DNA from: Schlegelella_A sp036496385
GTDB taxonomy: Bacteria > Pseudomonadota > Gammaproteobacteria > Burkholderiales > Burkholderiaceae_C
Assembly: GCA_036496385.1 (NCBI GenBank)
Contig: DASXLD010000131.1
Coordinates: forward strand, 1 to 63,956
Direction: 5' to 3'
DNA length: 63,956 nucleotides
Shown here: positions 37,687-46,535 of the stretch, piece by piece
How the letters are laid out: every line of letters starts with the position of its first letter
Numbering within the stretch: the stretch's first letter is position 1
Position numbers and translations under genes: made by a program
Notes under the pieces: generated by a model
The model's input: the letters and a program-made list of their open reading frames with translations, nothing else
Told to the model about the DNA's origin: nothing
Database searches by the model: none

Positions 37687-38327
37687 ACGCCGTGCTCGCG
37701 GCCGCTGCGCCGCTGTTCGCCAGCGCCTTCGTCGTCTGGGGCGCTCCGGTCACCTGGCTCGAGGTGGTCGCCTTCGCGCTCTCGGTGGCCATGGTCGTCT
37801 GCAATATCCGGGTCAACGTCGTCGGCTGGCCGCTCGCGATCGCGAGCTCGCTGCTCTACATGCTGCTGTTCTGGAACAGCCGTCTCTACGGCGACGCCAG
37901 CCTGCAGGTCTTCTTCGCCATCGTCGCCGCGTGGGGTTGGTGGCAATGGCTGCGCGGCACCGACGAGCAGGGGCAGGCCCTTCGCGTCCGCAACCTCGGC
38001 GCGCGCGGGCGCACGTCGCTGCTCGTCGCCCTCGCGATCGCCTGGCCGGCGACGGCGCTCTTCCTGCGCCGCGTCACCGACACCGATGTGCCATGGTGGG
38101 ATGCCTTTCCGACTGCAGCGAGCGTCGTCGGCCAGTGGCTGCTCGGCCGCAAGTACGTCGAGAACTGGCCGGTCTGGATCGTCGTCGACGTCGTCGGCGC
38201 CGCCCTCTTCGCCTACAAGGGGCTGTGGCTGACGACGCTTCTCTACGTCGTGTTCGTCGCCATGGCTTCGGTCGGCTGGCGCAGCTGGATCGTCAGGGCC
38301 GCGAACGAGCGGCCGCCCGCCGGATGA
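37683..38327 (+). CDS. pnuC: nicotinamide riboside transporter PnuC
   Basis: A PnuC-type membrane protein (about 211-214 residues, several transmembrane helices) importing nicotinamide riboside. VTWLEVVAFALSVAMVVCNIRVNVVGWPLAI, then AAWGWWQWLRG, and QWLLGRKYVENWPVWIVVDVV are family blocks; the WxxWxxG aromatic segment lines the substrate path. The start is either TTG 37683, overlapping the ftsB stop, or GTG 37692. The next gene encodes a matching kinase, with a 4-base overlap, so import and trapping are coupled. Confidence 0.92.
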   Translation: MNAVLAAAAPLFASAFVVWGAPVTWLEVVAFALSVAMVVCNIRVNVVGWPLAIASSLLYMLLFWNSRLYGDASLQVFFAIVAAWGWWQWLRGTDEQGQALRVRNLGARGRTSLLVALAIAWPATALFLRRVTDTDVPWWDAFPTAASVVGQWLLGRKYVENWPVWIVVDVVGAALFAYKGLWLTTLLYVVFVAMASVGWRSWIVRAANERPPAG

Positions 38328-38869
38328 GCGCGCAGGCGTTCGTCGTCGCCTTGCTCGGTGCCGAGAGCACCGGCAAGACGACCCTCGCCGCCGAGCTCGG
38401 CGCCACGCTCGCGGCGCGCGGGCTTCGCGTCGAGATCGTCGCCGAGGTGCTGCGCGAATTCTGCGACACGCACGGGCGCACGCCGCGGCGCGACGAGCAG
38501 GCCGCGATCGCAGCGGCGCAGACGGCGCACATCGATGCTGCCGCCGCGCGCGCCGAGATCGTCGTCGCCGACACGACCGCGCTGATGGTCGCGGTCTACA
38601 GCGATCTCGTGTTCGGCGACCGGAGCCTCTACGCCGGCGCCATCGCCGCGCAGCGCGGGGTCGACCTGACGCTCGTCACCGCGCTCGACCTGCCGTGGCG
38701 GGCCGATGGCCTGCAGCGCGACGGCGCGCACGTGCGCGAGCCGGTCGACGCCCTGCTGCGCGCCGCGCTCGCACGCGCCGGCGCGGTCGTCGCCACTGTC
38801 GGCGGCGTCGGCAGCGATCGTCTCGACGCTGCGTTGCGTCTGCTCGAAGCCGCCCTCGCGACCCGCTGA
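38324..38869 (+). CDS. NadR-type nicotinamide riboside kinase
   Basis: A 181-residue P-loop kinase of the NadR C-terminal type. The P-loop is LLGAESTGKTTLAAEL at residues 10-25, followed by AEVLREFCDTHGRTPRRDEQ and VVADTTALMVAVYSD. It should phosphorylate nicotinamide riboside delivered by PnuC to NMN, feeding NAD synthesis. It lacks the DNA-binding and adenylyltransferase domains of full NadR. It overlaps pnuC (ATGA at 38324-38327) and converges on the next minus-strand gene. Confidence 0.87.
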   Translation: MSAQAFVVALLGAESTGKTTLAAELGATLAARGLRVEIVAEVLREFCDTHGRTPRRDEQAAIAAAQTAHIDAAAARAEIVVADTTALMVAVYSDLVFGDRSLYAGAIAAQRGVDLTLVTALDLPWRADGLQRDGAHVREPVDALLRAALARAGAVVATVGGVGSDRLDAALRLLEAALATR

Positions 38870-38875
38870 AGCGCC

Positions 38876-39352
38876 TCAGGCGGTGCCGCCGAGGCGGACG
38901 AAGACCGTGATCATGGTGCCGAGGACGAGGTTGAGCGACAGCTCCCAGCGGATCACGCCGAGCACCGCCCCGCCGTCGGCCCAGCGCTGCTCGCGGACGG
39001 CGGCGTCGAGGTGACGAAACAGCACGCTGCGGAGGTGGATGAAGACCGCCAGCATGAGGAAGAAGACGCCGATCATGGTGTACCAGTCGAGCGGCATGTT
39101 GAAGCGCAACCCGGCGTGCGTCGATGCCGACCAGGCCAACGCGATCATCGCGACGCCACAGACGAAGATGACTGCGATCGCGATGGCGACGACGGCGAGG
39201 AAGCGCCGCATCGCCGCATGCATCAGGGTGACGCGCGCGGGCGGCTCGAGGACGCGGGCGGCCGGCCGCAGACAGAAGAGCGTGAACGCCATGCCACCGA
39301 CCCAGACGATGACGGCGAGCAGGTGGAACGCCTTCAGGGTCGCGTACAGCAC
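38876..39352 (-). CDS. CopD-like membrane protein of unknown function
   Basis: A 158-residue protein with four transmembrane helices resembling the CopD/YidH-like group (LKAFHLLAVIVWVGGMAFTLF; later GVFFLMLAVFIHLRS). Similar small proteins may bind haem or copper, but no defined function is known. I chose GTG 39352 because AAGGA lies 8 bases upstream (GGAAGGAATTCATC); the frame continues further upstream to an ATG at 39388 without a ribosome site. It is divergent from the zinc-ribbon gene, with about 130 bases between them. Confidence 0.75.
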   Translation of the reverse strand: MLYATLKAFHLLAVIVWVGGMAFTLFCLRPAARVLEPPARVTLMHAAMRRFLAVVAIAIAVIFVCGVAMIALAWSASTHAGLRFNMPLDWYTMIGVFFLMLAVFIHLRSVLFRHLDAAVREQRWADGGAVLGVIRWELSLNLVLGTMITVFVRLGGTA

Positions 39353-39483
39353 GATGAATTCCTTCCGGCGTGTCGTGGTTTTCTGCATTGTCCATCGCCG
39401 GCAGCGGGTCGCGCCAAATTGCGACGCTGCACAAACCGCGGTATCGTCGATCGACCATCGGAGGGGGCGCGGAGGCCAACCGA

Positions 39484-40608
39484 ATGACCAAGCTCTGCTC
39501 GGTGTGCGGAACCGAAAACAGGGAGGAGGCACAGTTCTGCCGCGCCTGCGGCACCGCGTTCGCCGCACCGGCGTCGCGCGGCGCGACGAGCGACGGCGCC
39601 GCCGCGGTCAGCGTCTGTGCCGAGTGCGGATTCCAGAACAAGCCGGGCTTGCGCTATTGCGCCAACTGCGGCGTGAGCCTCGCCGCGGCAGCGCCCGACG
39701 CGGTCGGCGTCGGCGAGGCGAGCGGCGGCATCGGACCGCCAGCGATCTCCTATCCCTCGTTCGCGACCGTGAGGCCGTACCCACCGGCGCCGCCGAGTAC
39801 CGTTCCCGAGATCCCCGACGCCGACGCCGAGATCGCGCTGCGCCAGCAGGAAGCCAGCGAGAGCGGCAGTCCCACTCTGCCGTTCGACAACGCACCTTCG
39901 CGCAGCCGCGCTCCGCTCGTGATCGGCATCGTCGCACTCGTGCTCGTGGTCGGCGGCGCCCTCGCGTGGACATTCATGCGCGATTCGAATCCGGCGCCGC
40001 CGGCGATCGGCGTCACCGCGCCGCCGGTTGCGGCGACACTTCCGGCAACGTCTGCGGCACTGCCGCCGGTCACGGTCGAGGCGACGCCGGCATCGCCGGC
40101 CGCCGCGGCGGCGACGAGCGCGGCCGCCGCCGAGACGCCGCCAGCGGCAGCCACCGCGGCGCCGCTCGACACTCCGCCGGCTGCGGCCCCACCGCTGCCG
40201 CACGTCGGCGACGCGGTTCCGGCCCCGAGCCCGGCCGAAGTCGAAGCGAAGCGGCTTGCCGCCGAGAAGCGGCGCGAGCGAGCTGCTCGCGAGAAGGCCG
40301 ATCGCGAAGCAAAGGCAGTTGCCGAGCAACGCGACCAGAAGGCAGCGGCAGCGCAACGCGCCGAGCAGGATGCGGCAGCGCGCCGACGTGCCGAGGAAGC
40401 GCAGCGTGCCCGCGCAGCGGCGGCCGCGCCGCCGCCGGCTCCTGCGGTTGCGCAGGCGCGCGGCGTGCGCGAGATCTGCTCCGGCCGCAACGCCATTGCC
40501 GAGGCGATCTGCCAATCGCGCCAGTGCGGCCAGGCCGAGCATGCCGTTGAGGCGATCTGTCGCCAGTTGCGCGAGCAGGAAGAACGGCGGCGCAACATGC
40601 AGCCGTAA
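39484..40608 (+). CDS. double zinc-ribbon membrane-anchored protein
   Basis: A 374-residue protein of unknown function. Two zinc ribbons open it: CSVCGTENREEAQFCRACG (about residues 4-22) and CAECGFQNKPGLRYCANCG (about 43-61). A single transmembrane helix lies near residues 142-165, then a long Ala/Pro-rich linker and a Lys/Glu/Arg/Ala helix (about 240-320). The C-terminus has a cysteine-rich module, ICSGRNAIAEAICQSRQC followed by EAICRQLRE, similar to a tail seen in other betaproteobacterial envelope proteins. Ribbons face the cytoplasm and the cysteine module the periplasm if the helix is a simple anchor; this is inference. Co-directional with the next gene. Confidence 0.75.
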   Translation: MTKLCSVCGTENREEAQFCRACGTAFAAPASRGATSDGAAAVSVCAECGFQNKPGLRYCANCGVSLAAAAPDAVGVGEASGGIGPPAISYPSFATVRPYPPAPPSTVPEIPDADAEIALRQQEASESGSPTLPFDNAPSRSRAPLVIGIVALVLVVGGALAWTFMRDSNPAPPAIGVTAPPVAATLPATSAALPPVTVEATPASPAAAAATSAAAAETPPAAATAAPLDTPPAAAPPLPHVGDAVPAPSPAEVEAKRLAAEKRRERAAREKADREAKAVAEQRDQKAAAAQRAEQDAAARRRAEEAQRARAAAAAPPPAPAVAQARGVREICSGRNAIAEAICQSRQCGQAEHAVEAICRQLREQEERRRNMQP

Positions 40609-40667
40609 GCGAACGAGCCACGACGCGCGGAACACCGCGCGCATCCAACCACGAGCGAGGAGCCGTC

Positions 40668-42083
40668 ATGTCGAGCGAGACCCTGTCCGACGAAGCGCCC
40701 ACCGGCCTGCCGGCGCACGCGTTCGCCAGCCTGTTGCAGGCGGTCACGGGGCTGCGCAACGTGCGCGCCGTGGTCGCGATGCTCGGCTGCATGTTCGTCG
40801 GCGTCATCGTCGCCGGCCTGCTGCTGGCGATGACCGGTAGGCTCGGCTTTCTGGCCGGCCTGCTCGCCTCGATCGTCTGGATCGTCGCGATCGGCACCGG
40901 CGTCAATGCCGCGGGCTTGCTGCAGATGGACCACGCCCGCGGCATTTCGCCGCGCAGCACCGCCGATGCGCTCGTCTACGGCCTCATGTGCATCCCGAAG
41001 CTGATCGTCCTCGGCCTTGCCTTCTTCGCGGTCGAGGTCGCGATCATCATCGCGGTCGCGTTGCTGATGCTGATCTGCAAGATCCCGTTTCTCGGCCCGC
41101 TGCTGTTCGTCGGTGTGTTCCCGCTTTCGGTCGTCGTCATCGGCGTCACCATCGTCGGGCTCTTCATCTGCATGGTCCTTTCGCTGCCGGCGATCTGGCA
41201 GGGCGCGAGCATCACGCGAGCGCTCGCGCAGACGCTGGCGATCGTGCGCAGCAGGCTCGTCGAGGCCGTGCTCCTGCTGGTCCTGCTCGCGTTCGTCTGC
41301 TTCGCGGTCGGTCTGATCGTGTTCGGTGTCCTCGCCGCCGGGCTGGTGCCGACGCTCGGCATGTCGGTCTCGATCGTCGGCTTCGGCGGCTTCGGCATGG
41401 AATCGCTGATGGCGATGTCGCAGGGCGGCGGCGGTGGCGGTGGCGGCCACGCGGTGGCCGGCGCGATCGGCGGCGCGTTGCTCTGGGCGGTCGCGGCCTC
41501 GCTCGTCGGCCAGGTCTACCTGCTCGGCCTGTCGCTTGTCTACCTGCGCGTCACCGAAGGACTCGACCTCACGGCCTCCGAAGAGTCGCTCCGGGCGGCC
41601 TTCGACGACGCCCGGCGACGCACCGCCGAGCTCGGCGAGAAGGCTCGCCAGGCGACGCAGCGCGACGCCGCCGCGGCCGGACCAGCGGCGGCGCCTGCGG
41701 CGACGGTCGCCGCTGCCGCCGCGACGGCGGTGCCACCCGCCTACAGCCCGCCGCCCGTGGTGGCCGCACCACCTGCTTTCGATCCGACCACGAGCGATCC
41801 GTTCCGGTTGCGAGCCGCGGAGCAGACGACGCTGCCGCCATCTGCCGTACAGACGCCGCATGATGCCGACATCGCGCTGCCCTTCGGCGATGCCGCCGCG
41901 CCGCGGGCACCGACTGGCCCTTCGGAGTGGACGCCGCTGCCGCCGCAGCCTGCGCAGCCGCCGAGCGCGGCGCCGCTGCCAGCGGCGGCGCCGTTGCCGC
42001 CCGCGACGACGTGCCCGCAATGTCTGTCGCCCGTCGCTCCCGAAGACACCTTCTGCGGCGTCTGCGGCTATCGACTCAAATAA
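40668..42083 (+). CDS. multi-spanning membrane protein with C-terminal zinc ribbon
   Basis: A 471-residue protein with about six to eight hydrophobic segments over residues 30-290 and a glycine run (QGGGGGGGGH) in one loop. The cytoplasmic tail is Ala/Pro-rich and ends in a zinc ribbon, CPQCLSPVAPEDTFCGVCG, near residues 450-468. The segment DADIALPFGDAA resembles TLPFDNAP in the preceding protein. No family with a known role is recognised. The matching ribbons and adjacency suggest that the two proteins work together, possibly in membrane stress or envelope control. ATG 40668 follows GAGGAGCCGTC, a good ribosome site. Confidence 0.75.
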   Translation: MSSETLSDEAPTGLPAHAFASLLQAVTGLRNVRAVVAMLGCMFVGVIVAGLLLAMTGRLGFLAGLLASIVWIVAIGTGVNAAGLLQMDHARGISPRSTADALVYGLMCIPKLIVLGLAFFAVEVAIIIAVALLMLICKIPFLGPLLFVGVFPLSVVVIGVTIVGLFICMVLSLPAIWQGASITRALAQTLAIVRSRLVEAVLLLVLLAFVCFAVGLIVFGVLAAGLVPTLGMSVSIVGFGGFGMESLMAMSQGGGGGGGGHAVAGAIGGALLWAVAASLVGQVYLLGLSLVYLRVTEGLDLTASEESLRAAFDDARRRTAELGEKARQATQRDAAAAGPAAAPAATVAAAAATAVPPAYSPPPVVAAPPAFDPTTSDPFRLRAAEQTTLPPSAVQTPHDADIALPFGDAAAPRAPTGPSEWTPLPPQPAQPPSAAPLPAAAPLPPATTCPQCLSPVAPEDTFCGVCGYRLK

Positions 42084-42167
42084 GGGCGGCGTGGTCGGCC
42101 GAACGATTCGCATCGACGCGCGGCGCGCCCCTACCCGCCACCCTTCTTGCCGATCGCAACGCCGACC

Positions 42168-42971
42168 ATGAACGAGAGCGAATTCGAAGCCGCCCGCGCG
42201 GCGCTCGCGCGCGCCCGACTCGAAGCGCGCGCCCTCGCTGCCTGGCCCGCCGAGTCACTGCCGCGCGATCTCGCCGAGGCGTACCGGCTGCAGGCTGCCG
42301 TCGTTCACGAGCTCGGCCCGATCGCCGGCTGGAAGGTCGCCGCCGTCACGGCGGAGCAACGCGAGTCGCTCGCGGTCGACCAGCCGATCGGTGCCGCGCT
42401 CCTGGCCCGCTGGATGCACGACGCACGCGCCGCGCCGGCGCGGCTCGCCAGCACCGACTTCATCGCGCCGCGACTCGAATGCGAGATCGCCTTCGAGCTC
42501 GGCGCCGGGTTGCCGCCGCGGCCGCGGCGAGCGTACTCGCGCGACGAAGTGCGAGCGGCGATCCGGGCGCTGCGCGTCGCGGTCGAGATCGTCGACTGGC
42601 GCATCCCCCGCAGGCTCGGCGCCTTCGCCGAGCTCGCCGACGGCTTCAACAACGGCGCGCTCGTCGCCGGCACCGCACACACCGGCTGGGACGCGGTCGA
42701 CTTCGCCGCGCTCGCGATCGTCCTCGTCCGCGAGCACGCCGGCCGGCACGACGAGATCGCGCGCGGCAGCGCGAAGGCGATCCTCGACGGCGACCCGTTC
42801 GCCACCGTCGTGATGCTTGCCAACGCGCCGCCCGACCCGGTGCGCGGCCTTGCCGCCGGTGACATCGTCACCACCGGTTCGTGCACCGGTGCGCCGTTGC
42901 TGCCAGGACCGGGAAGCTACCGTGCAGAGTACGCGCAACTCGGCAGCGTCGAATTCGTCTTCGCCGCCTAG
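42168..42971 (+). CDS. 2-keto-4-pentenoate hydratase-like protein (fumarylacetoacetase superfamily)
   Basis: A 267-residue protein of the MhpD/HpcG hydratase group. Recognisable are EAYRLQAAVVHELGPIAGWKVAAVT, the metal-binding LECEIAFELG, AVEIVDWRI and the terminal GDIVTTGSCTG block. Such enzymes hydrate dienoates in aromatic breakdown, or act as decarboxylases; the substrate here is unknown. Its last four bases, CTAG, also form the stop of the convergent luxR-type gene. Its last 45 bases recur at 49840-49884. I chose ATG 42168; no strong ribosome site is visible. Confidence 0.85.
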   Translation: MNESEFEAARAALARARLEARALAAWPAESLPRDLAEAYRLQAAVVHELGPIAGWKVAAVTAEQRESLAVDQPIGAALLARWMHDARAAPARLASTDFIAPRLECEIAFELGAGLPPRPRRAYSRDEVRAAIRALRVAVEIVDWRIPRRLGAFAELADGFNNGALVAGTAHTGWDAVDFAALAIVLVREHAGRHDEIARGSAKAILDGDPFATVVMLANAPPDPVRGLAAGDIVTTGSCTGAPLLPGPGSYRAEYAQLGSVEFVFAA

Positions 42972-43732
42972 CACCGACGGCGGCCGATCCGCGCCACAAG
43001 TTGGGTACGGTTATCGACCTCGAGCTTGCGAAAGGCGTGCGTCAGGTGCGTGCGTACGGTCGTGAAGCCGATTCCGAGCCGCTGCGCGACCGCCTTGTCG
43101 CGAAGGCCGAGCGAGACGAGCTGAACGACGGCGCGTTCGCGTTCGCTGAGCGAAACCTCGCCTGCGCAGCGACCGGCGGGCTGGCCGAGCGGATGCGAAT
43201 CACCATCCACCGCCTCGCGACGCGCCCGCTTCAGCGCCGCGACGAAAGCCGGCTTGATCAGCTCGAGCAACGCCAGCGAGTCGGCGCCGAAGCGATCGCG
43301 CTTGCGGCTTCGCCAGATGCGCATGTCGCCGATGTTCTCGTCGCCGTCCCACGCATAGAGATTGACGCCCCAGTAGAGGCCGTCTCGGTACAGGAAGTCG
43401 TTGAAGAACTCCGTCCTGACGAGCTCCGATTGCGCCATCTCCTGCTCGATCAGGGTCGCGTCGCGATGGCGCTGCATCTTCGACGTGATGGGATCGTGGT
43501 ACTGGTAGTAGGCCTCGTAGTTGCTGAGGTTGGTGTCCGACATGTTGAGGGCGACGCGACTGCCGAAGACGCCTCGCTCGGCGTTCCACACGTAGGAGGC
43601 GTAGTAATCCGCGCCGAGCAGGTCGAGCAGACCGAGACCGATCCGTTCCCGAACTTCGGCTTCGCCGTGCGGCTCGGCCAGCGTCACCATCAGCCGGGAC
43701 AGGCTTCGAGACTGCGCCGTCGAAAGAAACAT
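42968..43732 (-). CDS. LuxR-family transcriptional regulator
   Basis: A 254-residue regulator. The C-terminal LuxR helix-turn-helix (LSERERAVVQLVSLGLRDKAVAQRLG, then TTVRTHLTHAFRKL) covers about residues 190-250. The N-terminal 170 residues contain no recognised receiver or autoinducer domain; they look GAF/PAS-like with many aromatic residues (YYASYVWNAERGVF, EAYYQYHDPITSKM). It is divergent from the amidase-ABC operon, with 116 bases between the starts, and is the likely local regulator. The stop shares CTAG with the hydratase stop. Confidence 0.88.
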   Translation of the reverse strand: MFLSTAQSRSLSRLMVTLAEPHGEAEVRERIGLGLLDLLGADYYASYVWNAERGVFGSRVALNMSDTNLSNYEAYYQYHDPITSKMQRHRDATLIEQEMAQSELVRTEFFNDFLYRDGLYWGVNLYAWDGDENIGDMRIWRSRKRDRFGADSLALLELIKPAFVAALKRARREAVDGDSHPLGQPAGRCAGEVSLSERERAVVQLVSLGLRDKAVAQRLGIGFTTVRTHLTHAFRKLEVDNRTQLVARIGRRRC

Positions 43733-43848
43733 CGCGCCTCCAGTGAAGGGCTGCCCTCGTCAATCCTGAGGATAGCCGTCCCCTCGTCGGCACCGCAACA
43801 TGGGTTGTTCCGATGACGACGAGCCGCGCCGGCGATCGAGGAGAAGCG

Positions 43849-45261
43849 ATGGATCCGAGCACCCTGACGATCGCCGAGGCGGCGGCGGCGATGCGCCGTG
43901 GCGAGATGACCGCCGTGGCCTACGCTGAAGCGCTCATCGGCCAGGCCGGGAAAGCCGCCAGCCTGAACGCATTCATCCACTTCGATGCCGAGGCCGTGCG
44001 AGACGCGGCCGCCGCCGCCGACCGAAGCCGTCGCAGCGTGGCCGTCCGGGCATCGGCATCGCTGCATGGCGTGCCGCTGGCCCTGAAGGACAACCTCGAC
44101 ACCGCCGCGATGCCGACCACCGGCGGCACGCCCGCCCTCAAGGGCCATCGGCCGAAGAGCAACGCCGCGGTCGTGCAAAGGCTCGTCGATGCCGGCGCAA
44201 TCATCTTCGGCAAGGCCAACCTCCACGAGCTCGCCTACGGCATCACCAACAACAATGGCGGCTTCGGCGCTGCTCGCAATCCGTACGACCCCAGCCGCAT
44301 TCCGGGAGGATCGAGCGGGGGCGTCGGCGTCGCCGTCAGCGCGCGCATCGTTCCGGGCGGCATCGGCACCGACACCGGCGGTTCGGTGCGCGTCCCGGCA
44401 GCGCTGTGCGGCATCGTCGGCTTCCGGCCGACTACCGGCCGCTGGTCGCAGCAAGGCGTGGTGCCGATCTCGCACACCCGCGACACGCCAGGGCCGATGA
44501 CGCGCAGCGTCGCCGACTGCGTGCTGCTCGACGGCGTCGTCACCGGCAGCCGTGCGGCGCCGGCCGTCGAGCTGAAGGGCTTGCGGCTGGGCGTGCCGCG
44601 CGCCCACTTCTGGACGCCACTCGACGCAGAGACAGCGACCCTCATGGAAGAGGCGCTGCGCCGACTGAAGGACGCCGGGGCGGTGCTGGTCGAAGGCGAC
44701 ATCGCCGACGTCGGCCGGCTCGACAACGAAGCCGGCTTTCCGATCGCGCTGTACGAGACGGTCACCGATCTCGGCGCGTATCTGCGCAGTCACGCCTCGT
44801 CGCTGAGCTATCGCGATCTCGTCGCACAATGCGCCAGCCCCGACGTCGCCGGCCTGCTGCAAAGCCTGCACGGCGAAGGTGCCATTCCCGACGCCGCCTA
44901 CCGTCATTCGCTCGACGTGCTGAGACCGCAGCTGCAACGGGCGTATCGCGAGCACTTCCGCAGCCACGGCATCGAGGCTGTCGTCTTCCCTTCGACCCCG
45001 CTGCCGGCTGCGCCGATCGGCGACGACGAGACGGTTTCGCTGAACGGGGAGCGCGTCGCGACCTTCGCCACCTTCATCCGCAACTCGAGCCCCGGCAGCG
45101 TCGCCGGCATTCCGGGGATCAGCCTGCCGGCTGCGATGACCCGGACCGGCCTGCCGCTCGGCCTCGAGCTCGACGGCGCCGAGAACGACGACGCGAAGCT
45201 GCTCGCGATCGCCACGGCGGTCGAGCGCGTGCTGCCGAAGCTGCCCGCGCCCAGGCTCTGA
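43849..45261 (+). CDS. amidase signature family amidohydrolase
   Basis: A 470-residue amidase with the Ser-cisSer-Lys triad: Lys80 in PLALKDNLDTA, cis-Ser in PGGSSGGVGVAVS (about residue 155) and the nucleophile in GTDTGGSVRVPAALCG (about residue 179). It hydrolyses an amide to a carboxylate and ammonia. The start is ATG 43849 with GAGGAG 6 bases upstream; an upstream ATG at 43813 is weaker. First gene of an operon with a branched-chain/urea-type ABC importer, so an imported amide is the likely substrate. No signal peptide is visible. Confidence 0.9.
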   Translation: MDPSTLTIAEAAAAMRRGEMTAVAYAEALIGQAGKAASLNAFIHFDAEAVRDAAAAADRSRRSVAVRASASLHGVPLALKDNLDTAAMPTTGGTPALKGHRPKSNAAVVQRLVDAGAIIFGKANLHELAYGITNNNGGFGAARNPYDPSRIPGGSSGGVGVAVSARIVPGGIGTDTGGSVRVPAALCGIVGFRPTTGRWSQQGVVPISHTRDTPGPMTRSVADCVLLDGVVTGSRAAPAVELKGLRLGVPRAHFWTPLDAETATLMEEALRRLKDAGAVLVEGDIADVGRLDNEAGFPIALYETVTDLGAYLRSHASSLSYRDLVAQCASPDVAGLLQSLHGEGAIPDAAYRHSLDVLRPQLQRAYREHFRSHGIEAVVFPSTPLPAAPIGDDETVSLNGERVATFATFIRNSSPGSVAGIPGISLPAAMTRTGLPLGLELDGAENDDAKLLAIATAVERVLPKLPAPRL

Positions 45262-45294
45262 CCCTACCGACGTGTCCAACCCAAGGAGGCTTCC

Positions 45295-46464
45295 ATGACC
45301 AAGATCTTCGTTCCGGCTCGCCGCCGGATCATCACCGCCGCCGCCGGCACCGCCCTTCTCGGCAGCGGCTGGGCCGACAGCGCCTTCGCGCAGGCGAAGG
45401 AATTCAAGATCGGCCTCTTCATCGCTTTGAGCGGCCCGGCATCGCTCTTCGGGCCGACCCAACGCGCCTGCGCCGACCTGGCGGCCGAGAAGGTCAACCA
45501 GGCCGGCGGCATCCTGGGTCGACCGATCCGCCTCGTCCCCACGGACGCGGGCGGCCCGCCGGCCGAGACGGCGAAGTCGGCCGTGCGTCTGATGCTCGAG
45601 GACAAGGTCGACCTCTTCATCGGCTCGCACGACAGCGCCACGCGCGAGGCCAACCTGGCGACCATCAAGGGCAAGGTCGCATACATCTATTCCCCGGTTT
45701 ACGAAGGAGGCGAATGCTCGCCCGACGTGTTTTGTCTCGGCGAGACGCCGCCCCAGCAGGCCGAACCTGCAATCTCGTTCCTGTCGAAAAATGCGAAGAC
45801 TTTCCACCTGATCGGCGACGACTATGTCTGGCCGCACAAGGTGAACGAGCAGGTGAAGAAGTTCGTCGCCCGCCACGGCGGCAAGGTGATCGGCGAGGAG
45901 TACGTGCCGTTCGGCGCGCCGAACAAGTTCGAGGAGGCGGTGACGCGCATCAAGTCGGCCAGGCCCGATGCGGTGATCTGCACCCTGGTCGGCGCCGACA
46001 ACGTCAATTTCAACCGTACCTTCGCCGGCTTCGGTCTCGACAAGAGCATCGCCCGGCTTTCGCTGCTCCTCGAGGAGAACACGCTGAAGGGGATCGGTGC
46101 CGAGAACAGCGGCAACCTGTATTCGTGCATGGGCTTTTTTGCCGACAACCCGGCGAGCAAGACGTTCAAGGACGAATACATCGCCAAGTACGGTGCCAAG
46201 GCGCCGCAGCTGGCGACCATCGGCGCCGACTGCTACACGGCGCTGATGTTCGCCAAGGCCCTGTTCGACAAGGCCGGCGCCAACGACGCGAAGAAGCTGA
46301 TGGCTGCGTCGGAGGGCTTGTCCTTCGATGGCGCCTCGGGCAGGGAAGTGATGCGGGGCCGGCACGTCGACAAGGACATGTACCTGGCGAAGTGCAAGGG
46401 CACGGACTTCGAGGTCATCGAAACGATCAAGGCGGTCAAGAGCGGTACCGCCTGCCGGGTCTGA
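45295..46464 (+). CDS. ABC transporter periplasmic binding protein (urea/amide/branched-chain type)
   Basis: A 389-residue type I binding protein close to the UrtA/AmiC/LivK group. A signal peptide (about residues 1-32, ending SAFAQA) has RRR near its start, so Tat export is possible. Blocks are FKIGLFIALSGPASLFGPTQ, GGILGRPIRLVPTDAGG and LIGDDYVWPHKVNEQ; the last is typical of the urea and short-chain amide binders. An AAGGAGG site precedes the ATG. It is followed by an intercistronic hairpin at 46486-46505, which may favour higher levels of this protein than of the membrane parts. Confidence 0.88.
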   Translation: MTKIFVPARRRIITAAAGTALLGSGWADSAFAQAKEFKIGLFIALSGPASLFGPTQRACADLAAEKVNQAGGILGRPIRLVPTDAGGPPAETAKSAVRLMLEDKVDLFIGSHDSATREANLATIKGKVAYIYSPVYEGGECSPDVFCLGETPPQQAEPAISFLSKNAKTFHLIGDDYVWPHKVNEQVKKFVARHGGKVIGEEYVPFGAPNKFEEAVTRIKSARPDAVICTLVGADNVNFNRTFAGFGLDKSIARLSLLLEENTLKGIGAENSGNLYSCMGFFADNPASKTFKDEYIAKYGAKAPQLATIGADCYTALMFAKALFDKAGANDAKKLMAASEGLSFDGASGREVMRGRHVDKDMYLAKCKGTDFEVIETIKAVKSGTACRV

Positions 46465-46485
46465 TGCGCAGCCGCGTGGCGCACC

Positions 46486-46505
46486 GGCGTCCCCGAAGGG
46501 GCGCC
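46486..46505 (+). other. intercistronic hairpin after the binding-protein gene
   Basis: GGCGTCCC and GGGGCGCC pair (one G-U) around a CGAA tetraloop closed by C-G, a very stable RNA hairpin. No T-run follows, so it is more likely a 3' stabiliser than a terminator. Confidence 0.7.
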
Positions 46506-46535
46506 GCGCGCGCGCGGACCTGACACGCCCCGGCA

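Noticed and set aside
41424..41448. G-rich run suggestive of a quadruplex
   Set aside because: It is GGC/GGT codons for a glycine stretch in a membrane protein loop; no regulatory position.
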